From Celerinatantimonas sp046054195 (lineage in GTDB: Bacteria; Pseudomonadota; Gammaproteobacteria; Enterobacterales; Celerinatantimonadaceae): a DNA stretch of 64,000 nt. A program made the translations under genes and the position numbers. Position 1 is the stretch's first letter, and each line of letters opens with the position of its first letter. The notes beneath the pieces are model-generated. The model was not told the origin of the DNA and made no database searches. It saw only the letters and a list, made by a program, of their open reading frames with translations. Positions 58,837 through 64,000 of this stretch are shown here, piece by piece. The stretch covers positions 28,115 to 92,114 of the forward strand of contig NZ_JBEQCS010000020.1 of NCBI RefSeq assembly GCF_046054195.1, given 5' to 3'.

Positions 58837-59243
58837 TATTCCACTTAGCTGATAAATTCAGATCGATTAATTCATCATATGGAGGGAATAAATAGGCGAC
58901 AAACGAATTATAAACATGGCTTCCATGCAAAACACGCATGAAACGATGAATAGTTAATTAATTAAATGAATTAACTATGCAGGCTGTACAATTTTTATTA
59001 AAAACTGCTGGGTGAAACGACAGTATAGTATTTAATTGAGTACTTTAAAAATTGATTTGACTATCTTCTATTACTTATCTGCACAAAATACTTAAATAAC
59101 TAACAATTATGCATTTTGATAAAACTTGATAATCTAGGGTTATAATTGAAAGTTAATTATTTATAGTTAATTCGTCACTCACATAATCAGCAAAAGCCAA
59201 TAACCCTTCTATGCTAAATTTGCATTATTGATAAATAAATCAA
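58837..59243. promoter_or_regulatory. AT-rich promoter region of the amino-acid importer operon
   Basis: No gene seen. TAGTTAATT at 58951-58959 faces AATTAACTA at 58969-58977 (nine-base arms, nine-base loop). A further AGTTAATT-like copy lies near 59151 and again at 59164. These could be regulator sites for the operon starting at 58836. Confidence 0.4.
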
Positions 59244-59558
59244 CTACTCACCATGGAATTGCTCCCAGGCCACCGATTCAATATCACCATTTAACGATTT
59301 GCCGTTTTCATCGGCCAACTGATAACTCACTTGCTGAGTACCAATCGCCCCTTCGCCAGCAAGCCCCAATAAAATGGTGTACATCGAGTCAGTCAAAGCA
59401 TCAGACAAAATCGCTTGAACGAGATTAATCTGCTGTTGATTCATGCCACTTTGAATCATCTCGGGAATGCGTGAAACGGATGATTTTTCAGAAAAATAAA
59501 GATGCTCTAAAGAGTTTTTCAACTCTTTAAACTCCAATACAAACTCTTCAGCAGTCAT
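59244..59558 (-). CDS. hypothetical protein, 104 aa
   Basis: Start 59558 follows AAGGAT by eight bases; an upstream in-frame codon to 59591 looks untranslated. The protein is acidic and mostly helical: F-V-L-E-F-K-E-L-K-N-S-L-E near the start and I-L-S-D-A-L-T-D-S-M-Y-T-I-L-L-G-L-A-G in the middle, then a short beta-like end V-S-Y-Q-L-A-D-E-N. No signal peptide. I do not recognise the family; such small acidic proteins are sometimes immunity-like, but nothing here shows that. Confidence 0.65.
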   Translation of the reverse strand: MTAEEFVLEFKELKNSLEHLYFSEKSSVSRIPEMIQSGMNQQQINLVQAILSDALTDSMYTILLGLAGEGAIGTQQVSYQLADENGKSLNGDIESVAWEQFHGE

Positions 59559-59677
59559 GATGAAATCCTTTTCAATAAATAGTGATGACAATTAATTTTA
59601 CACAATTTAGCCAAATCGTCATCACGCAGGCTTTTAAGGAAAGATAAAGCATGCTCATCAGCGCACCAAATCCAAAG

Positions 59678-60625
59678 TTAAAGCTCAGCGACTAATCGGC
59701 CTTTGACTTTGCCACTTTTCAAACGCTCTAATCCTTGTGCTATCTCATCAAACTTAATGGTCGATAAAGTTGGGTTTAAGCGCCCAGTGCGAAAGTATTC
59801 ATAAACACCTGCGATATCCGCATTGGTCCCACCATTGCTGCCCTTGATCGTTACCTGTTTTTGGATCATCGTCATCACATTCAAGGTTGTTTCTAATTTG
59901 CCCATTCCAACGAGAATCACTTTCCCTTTAAATGCGACAGCTTCTATAGCATCGGCAGTTGTTTGGCCAAACCCTGCGTAATCGACAATCACCTCTGGGG
60001 CATCTGCTTTTAAATCAAGAACGTTTTCGTACACCTTTTTACACCCCAGCTCTTTTGCCAACGCCCGAGCGTCTGGATTTAAATCAACCGCATAAACTTC
60101 GCAGCCTTCAATTAAAGCCATCTGGGTGGCGAACTGCCCTAACCCACCAATACCAATGATCCCAACTTTCATCCCTTTTTTAGCGCCACCTTCGCTAAAC
60201 AGTGCATGATAAGAAGTCATCCCGGCATCGGTTGCCGCAGCGCCTTGAATATAGCTGACCTCATCGGGCAGTGCGATGAGCTGAATGGCCGGAACGGCAA
60301 GTTTGTTGGCATAGCCGCCATCACGACCATACCCAATCGTCATGTTCGTTTGGGTATTAATAGGACAAACACCAACTCGATCGCCGACTTTAAATCCCGT
60401 TACAGCGGCGCCGACTTCACGAATAACACCGGCACATTCATGACCAAAGATCACAGGCTTTGGATAATATGGCATCCAGATTGGGTCTTCTAACGCACCA
60501 ACATCAGAGTGACAAAGCCCTGCGGCTTTAATATCTAAAATGACTTCATCGGGAGCCGCTTTAGGGTCTTCTTTTTCGATTAACTTGGGCGCCACATGGG
60601 TTTTGGTAAATAGCCAACCTTTCAT
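59678..60625 (-). CDS. zinc-type alcohol dehydrogenase without structural-zinc lobe
   Basis: A 315-residue medium-chain dehydrogenase. Catalytic zinc ligands are Cys37 in A-A-G-L-C-H-S-D and His62-Glu63 in F-G-H-E-C, with Asp in A-A-T-D-A-G-M-T as third ligand. The NAD loop is I-G-I-G-G-L-G. The four-cysteine lobe usual for this family is missing: its place is taken by V-C-P-I-N-T-Q-T-N. AAGGAGGTGG precedes ATG 60625. The enzyme is monocistronic. Substrate unknown, probably a small alcohol or aldehyde. Confidence 0.85.
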   Translation of the reverse strand: MKGWLFTKTHVAPKLIEKEDPKAAPDEVILDIKAAGLCHSDVGALEDPIWMPYYPKPVIFGHECAGVIREVGAAVTGFKVGDRVGVCPINTQTNMTIGYGRDGGYANKLAVPAIQLIALPDEVSYIQGAAATDAGMTSYHALFSEGGAKKGMKVGIIGIGGLGQFATQMALIEGCEVYAVDLNPDARALAKELGCKKVYENVLDLKADAPEVIVDYAGFGQTTADAIEAVAFKGKVILVGMGKLETTLNVMTMIQKQVTIKGSNGGTNADIAGVYEYFRTGRLNPTLSTIKFDEIAQGLERLKSGKVKGRLVAEL

Positions 60626-60708
60626 CAAACCACCTCCTTACGCTGATTCTGCTTTAGCATCAAAAGGGCAAGGCAATACACCCGGTAAGTAACCACCAAT
60701 ATTGATGC

Positions 60709-60779
60709 CTAAAAACCAGCATACCACTGCGCCAAGTTTTGACTTATGAAGCCACTCGCATATCTAGCTGGTTTTTTAG
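60709..60779. repeat. inverted repeat with 46-base spacer
   Basis: CTAAAAACCAGC (60709-60720) faces GCTGGTTTTTTAG (60767-60779). On the minus strand the second arm ends in a T run and follows the small secreted-protein gene at some distance, so it might act as a terminator, or be the relic of a small mobile element. Confidence 0.35.
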
Positions 60780-60927
60780 CGCCATGAACGAACAGCCATG
60801 TGCTATTAGAGATCGGGTTAAAATATAAAATGTGATGATTATAGCTCTTACTAACAGCGGGGGAATTTAACGAGATGTCGATGAAGAACTATTTCATAAG
60901 AATTTAAATATCGGTGAGACTCACAAA

Positions 60928-61176
60928 TTAATGTAAACAAGGCGTCCCGTTATGCAAACACTCTTCGCCGACTAAATAGCATAGCATTCCTGGTGCATCT
61001 TCCTCTTTTTGACACTGCTGCATCGCCGATTGAATTGCTTGAGTATGCGAAACAGAATAACCATCACCACGCGCATAATGATCGGAAATATTTCTTGATA
61101 TCGCGACCATATGCCAACTGGCGCAAGCCGAATAAGAAAAGCTCAAGAATAATATCATTAAAACTATTTTTCGCAT
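60928..61176 (-). CDS. small secreted four-cysteine protein, paralogue A
   Basis: An 82-residue exported peptide. The signal peptide M-R-K-I-V-L-M-I-L-F-L-S-F-S-Y-S-A-C-A is followed by S-W-H-M-V-A-I. The mature part ends with cysteines spaced C-x10-C-x6-C-x6-C, the last in T-P-C-L-H, and an upstream A-I-Q-S-A-M-Q-Q-C helix. The gene at 61777-62019 encodes the same architecture and spacing. Two disulfides are likely. I do not recognise the family; the ribosome site is weak. Confidence 0.7.
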   Translation of the reverse strand: MRKIVLMILFLSFSYSACASWHMVAISRNISDHYARGDGYSVSHTQAIQSAMQQCQKEEDAPGMLCYLVGEECLHNGTPCLH

Positions 61177-61235
61177 AATAGATACAAAGCCAATCGTATT
61201 AAATTAAATACATATTTTAATAACCGTAAATAAAA

Positions 61236-61261
61236 TAAAACCAGCGTTAAAATAACGCTGG
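61236..61261 (-). terminator. terminator-like hairpin, minus strand
   Basis: CCAGCGTTA / TAACGCTGG with a three-base loop, then TTTTATTTTATTT on the minus strand. It lies more than 500 bases below the nearest minus-strand gene end (61777). Confidence 0.6.
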
Positions 61262-61367
61262 CTCTTGTCACGGGAGAACAAGTAAATAAATAACAAGCAT
61301 ATGTATAATACATGTTGTATTTAGCAAGGCAATCTAGAGGATAAAAAATAAAACTTATATCTTAAAT

Positions 61368-61402
61368 AAAAAGCTGGCACAACATTCATGGCTGTGCCAG
61401 AA
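61368..61402 (-). terminator. terminator-like hairpin, minus strand
   Basis: CTGGCACA / TGTGCCAG with an eleven-base loop, then CTTTTTATTT on the minus strand; about 375 bases beyond the end of the gene at 61777-62019. Confidence 0.6.
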
Positions 61403-61664
61403 AAATGGGATAGAGACGTGATTCAAACTAATTAGTTAGCACCTCCCACTTATTGGTTTAGAAAAAACCTATTTTAATAATAACTAATAAACCATCAACC
61501 TCTGTGCAGCCGACAATTATTAGCCATTATGTTAATAGGCACCTCTATTTATATAGCCAATTTAATGAGAACAATCTATCAATATAAAAATTATTAACCT
61601 CTTTCTTAATCTATATAATATATATAATAATTGTATATGTTCTGACATTTTATATGATATTAAT

Positions 61665-61725
61665 AGCGAAGGCTTACAGGGAGTTTTTCGATTAGCCAAC
61701 TTACCCTTGCCTTCGCTCTTTTTTC
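61665..61725 (+). ncRNA. candidate small RNA with own promoter and terminator
   Basis: TTGTAT at 61631-61636 and TATGAT at 61653-61658 (16-base spacer) form a plausible promoter with start near 61665. A stem AGCGAAGGC (61665-61673) pairs with GCCTTCGCT (61709-61717), followed by CTTTTTTC. The transcript would be a ~60-base hairpin with a 35-base loop. No gene follows that this terminator would serve, and none precedes it on the plus strand. This is a prediction from signals only. Confidence 0.4.
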
Positions 61726-61776
61726 ATACTTAACTCATCTGTTAATCACACCAATCTATTGATCTATTTTAATTGA

Positions 61777-62019
61777 TTAAGGAATCAGGCAAGGATCACC
61801 ATCTGCGATACATTTAACTTTCTTAATAAAGCAAGAATGGTTAGAAAATCGCTCTTTATGTTTACAGTCTTTTAAAGCTAACTTTCTAGCCTGGTGAAGT
61901 GAAGATGCAACCACATCATGTTTAACGATTGAGCCTTTCGTGCCATCCCCAAGCACAGTAACATGCCAACTAGCCATAACCGGCAACGATAAAATCGCTA
62001 AAAGATAAAATAACTTCAT
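61777..62019 (-). CDS. small secreted four-cysteine protein, paralogue B
   Basis: An 80-residue exported peptide starting at 62019 (signal M-K-L-F-Y-L-L-A-I-L-S-L-P-V-M-A). The mature part starts S-W-H-V-T-V-L, as in paralogue A. Cysteines follow the same C-x10-C-x6-C-x6-C pattern ending D-P-C-L-I-P. The rest is basic (K-H-K-E-R) where paralogue A is acidic. In-frame codons to 62031 are probably untranslated. Role unknown; small disulfide proteins of this kind may be secreted effectors, inhibitors or envelope factors. Confidence 0.7.
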   Translation of the reverse strand: MKLFYLLAILSLPVMASWHVTVLGDGTKGSIVKHDVVASSLHQARKLALKDCKHKERFSNHSCFIKKVKCIADGDPCLIP

Positions 62020-62119
62020 AATAATACACATTTGATCTAACAGTTATTTATAAACTATTAGCTATCACTCAATGATGAAATCACTATAAATATTATTTAA
62101 ATTATGACATTGGCAAATC

Positions 62120-62152
62120 AATAAAAAAGCGGGCATTAAATAAGCCCGCTTT
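62120..62152 (-). terminator. Rho-independent terminator of the Ig-like repeat gene
   Basis: Minus strand AAAGCGGGC / GCCCGCTTT stem with nine-base loop, then TTTTATTG. It lies 21 bases after the stop of the repeat protein. Confidence 0.85.
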
Positions 62153-62173
62153 AAATTATTTATCAATCAGCAA

Positions 62174-64000
62174 CTAACCGTTCATCGTAGTTGTATCATC
62201 ATCAATGGTGATCGTTGCAACTTCTGTGACATTATTATCATCATCCGCGACATAAATATCGTAAGAGCCATCACTAAGATTATCCACGCCCACTGTAGTT
62301 GTTGTATCAGCTGTTAGCTCAGCACTTTCTGCTGCAACATCTGATAAAACAGTGCTGGAGGTAACCGTAGTGGATGAAGAAATAATATACACATCACCAT
62401 CTTCATCACTGGTTACTGACACATCATTATCAGAGACAGAAACCGCTGAACTTGGACTATCATCTGAGTTAATGGTTACGGTTGTAGCAGAACTGATATT
62501 ACCCGATGCATCAACCGTATAAACATCATAACTACCATCAGCAATATCGCTCAGCGTTGTACTACCGTTTTCGCTAACCGTATCACTACCTATTAATTCT
62601 ACACTGCCATCGGTAAAGTCAGTAGAGCTGTCAATATCAGTCCCTGACACCACCACATAGACAGTGCCTGCTTCATCACTTGTTACCGTCACATCGTTAT
62701 CACTGACATCGACGATTTCTGATGGGGCGGTCAAGTCATCAACAACGGTGGTCAATTCCAACACTGAAGATTCAGATACTAATGCCCCATTAGATGAATT
62801 ACTAACTGTGACCGAATCTGTATACTCCGTCACATTCCCCGCTGCATCCACCACATACACATCGTAGGTCCCATCAGCTAACCCGCTAATCGTCCCTGTA
62901 CCATCATTCACTATAACTGATGCCTCAGCCGCAGCAGCAATATCGCTCTCACTTGTATATGCCGTTGAACCTGAACTGGCGTCCACAATATACAGGGTAT
63001 AACTACTGTTATCCGTATCTGTCGTCACTGTAATACTGTCATCGGTCACAGTAACATCTGATATCTCAGGGGCTGTACTATCGCTTCCTGGTGTCACGAT
63101 AGCATAGCCAGTGATGCTACCATCTTCATCCACCGCCCATATATACCATGAGCCTGATGATACACCGGTCCACGTCAACGAATAAGTGCCGTCGGCATTG
63201 TCTGTTACATTGCTTTTGTAGTTAGTCGTTACAGCCGTCAACTCAGCCAGTGTTGTGATGGAGTCTGGGTCGCTTACACTACTCGAACTCGCAGCATATA
63301 CTGCTGTAATCGCAACATCACTACTGACGGTCGCGGTAAACGTTGAACTAGTCGTGTCTACATCAATAATGTCAGGAGCACTGATCGTGACCGAATCTGT
63401 ATACTCCGTCACATTCCCCGCTGCATCCACCACATACACATCGTAGGTACTGCCTTCATCTAACCCGCTAATCGTCCCTGTACCATCATTCACTATAACT
63501 GATGCCTCAGCCGCAGCAGCAATATCGCTCTCACTTGTATATGCCGTTGAACCTGAACTGGCGTCCACAATATACAGGGTATAACTACTCTCATCCGTAT
63601 CTGTCGTCACTGTAATACTGTCATCGGTCACCGAGACAGATGATATCTCAGGGGCTGTACTATCGCTTCCAGGCGTCACAGTCGCATAGCCAGTGATATT
63701 ACCATCTGCATCCACCGCCCATATATACCATGTGCCTGATGATACACCGGTCCACGTCAACGAATAAGTGCCGTCTTCATTGTCTGTTACCCAGCTTTCG
63801 TCTTTATAGTTGGTCGTTACAGCCGTCAACTCAGCCAGTGTTGTGATGGAGTCTGGGTCGCTTACCTTACTCGAACTCACAGCATATACTGCTGTAATCG
63901 CAACATCACTACTGACGGTCGCGGTAAACGTTGAACTAGTCGTGTCTACGTCAATAATTTCAGGGGTGTTATAATCAACCGTGACCGAATCTGTATACTC
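62174..64000 (-). CDS. large Ig-like repeat surface protein (C-terminal part)
   Basis: At least 608 residues of a much larger secreted protein; the frame is open to the right edge, so start and most of the protein lie outside. It consists of Ig-like beta modules rich in T, S, D and V, without cysteine. Two near-identical ~196-residue units contain S-D-P-D-S-I-T-T-L-A-E-L, D-G-T-Y-S-L-T-W-T-G-V-S-S-G, V-T-P-G-S-D-S-T-A-P-E-I-S and V-Y-V-V-D-A-A-G-N-V-T-E-Y. The last ~190 residues hold two shorter, diverged modules (S-D-N-D-V-x-V-T-S-D-E). It ends D-D-D-T-T-T-M-N-G without sortase motif. It is probably an adhesin or biofilm matrix protein exported by a type I or similar pathway; the export signal is not recognised here. 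Confidence 0.8.
   Translation of the reverse strand, partial: EYTDSVTVDYNTPEIIDVDTTSSTFTATVSSDVAITAVYAVSSSKVSDPDSITTLAELTAVTTNYKDESWVTDNEDGTYSLTWTGVSSGTWYIWAVDADGNITGYATVTPGSDSTAPEISSVSVTDDSITVTTDTDESSYTLYIVDASSGSTAYTSESDIAAAAEASVIVNDGTGTISGLDEGSTYDVYVVDAAGNVTEYTDSVTISAPDIIDVDTTSSTFTATVSSDVAITAVYAASSSSVSDPDSITTLAELTAVTTNYKSNVTDNADGTYSLTWTGVSSGSWYIWAVDEDGSITGYAIVTPGSDSTAPEISDVTVTDDSITVTTDTDNSSYTLYIVDASSGSTAYTSESDIAAAAEASVIVNDGTGTISGLADGTYDVYVVDAAGNVTEYTDSVTVSNSSNGALVSESSVLELTTVVDDLTAPSEIVDVSDNDVTVTSDEAGTVYVVVSGTDIDSSTDFTDGSVELIGSDTVSENGSTTLSDIADGSYDVYTVDASGNISSATTVTINSDDSPSSAVSVSDNDVSVTSDEDGDVYIISSSTTVTSSTVLSDVAAESAELTADTTTTVGVDNLSDGSYDIYVADDDNNVTEVATITIDDDTTTMNG
62808..63980 (-). repeat. tandem ~579-594 bp repeats inside the Ig-like gene
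   Basis: Blocks 62808-63386 and 63387-63980 start with the same bases (GTGACCGAATCTGTATACTC on the plus strand), and the same start recurs at 63981. Long stretches are identical between copies, with changes clustered in a few codons. This suggests recent duplication or gene conversion. Confidence 0.85.

Larger units (their letters stand above)
61177..61776. other. 600-base AT-rich stretch with hairpins, no protein gene
   Basis: Between the two paralogous small genes I see no coding region. It holds two minus-strand terminator-like hairpins (61236-61261, 61368-61402) and a plus-strand promoter-terminator pair (61631-61725). RNA genes are possible. Confidence 0.5.

Noticed and set aside
61301..61313. 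ATGTATAATACAT palindrome as a HutC-like site
   Set aside because: The half-site spacing differs by one base from TGTATATACA and it lies in a gene-free AT-rich stretch.
63878..63880. GTG at 63880 as the start of the Ig-like repeat gene
   Set aside because: The frame stays open to base 64000 with the same repeat sequence, so this is an internal valine codon of a truncated large gene.

Overview
The window looks like chromosomal DNA of a gammaproteobacterium of moderate GC content, probably a marine or aquatic relative of Vibrionales, Alteromonadales or Enterobacterales. The evidence is the thermostable-hemolysin / AMP-ligase / QseBC-type operon, RutR- and HutC-family regulators, a periplasmic trehalase and a large secreted Ig-like repeat protein. 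Species cannot be named from the sequence alone. I saw no rRNA, tRNA, CRISPR array or intact insertion sequence. Most of the window is accessory metabolism packed as one importer plus its catabolic enzymes plus a dedicated regulator.

Region by region. 1-1723: tail of a peptide-type ABC binding protein, a GNAT remnant, a hypothetical gene and a GNAT gene. 1786-12601: one probable regulon of a HisC-type aminotransferase, an SsuABC/TauABC-type importer, a HisD-superfamily dehydrogenase with altered zinc ligands, an APH-fold phosphotransferase, a zinc alcohol dehydrogenase, an SDR, an FMN hydroxyacid dehydrogenase and a HutC-like GntR repressor. TGTATATACA-like palindromes lie before hisC, before the importer and between the FMN enzyme and the regulator. 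12614-16665: hypothetical gene, MHS-type MFS carrier, NfsA-type nitroreductase, AEC-family carrier.

16681-22908 (minus strand) is the most striking unit. It is a seven-gene, overlapping operon encoding a thermostable-hemolysin (GNAT-fold) protein, an acyl-AMP ligase, a heme-oxygenase-like metal oxidase, an SDR, a TPR lipoprotein-like/periplasmic protein and a QseB/QseC-type two-component system. A perfect CTTAAG-N5-CTTAAG box sits at its promoter. It looks like a self-regulated small-molecule or lipid biosynthesis and sensing operon. 23106-32518: DsrE-like gene, a 271-bp MITE-like element with inverted ends, secreted XAC2610-like protein, PhzF-like isomerase, periplasmic trehalase, and two LysR-controlled sets of SDR enzymes.

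32763-43496: reductive pyrimidine catabolism, with a dedicated ABC importer, a RutR-like regulator, PreT/PreA, a 49-residue small ORF, an M20 carbamoyl-amide hydrolase and dihydropyrimidinase. Three RutR-type palindromes precede the two transcription units. 43598-48145: LysR, ACS-type MFS carrier, DapA-family aldolase and a DeoR-HTH/ribokinase fusion, probably for a sugar acid. 48543-50330: two GST-like proteins and a DHCW cupin.

50781-58836: LysR regulator convergent with a minus-strand operon of a polar amino-acid ABC importer, two PuuE/PgdA-type deacetylase-fold hydrolases, an MmgE/PrpD protein and an ArgH-family lyase. This pairing recalls iminodisuccinate/EDDS degradation (epimerase plus C-N lyase). 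59244-64000: hypothetical gene, zinc alcohol dehydrogenase, two paralogous small secreted four-cysteine proteins, a possible small RNA, and the C-terminal part of a large Ig-like repeat surface protein running off the right edge.
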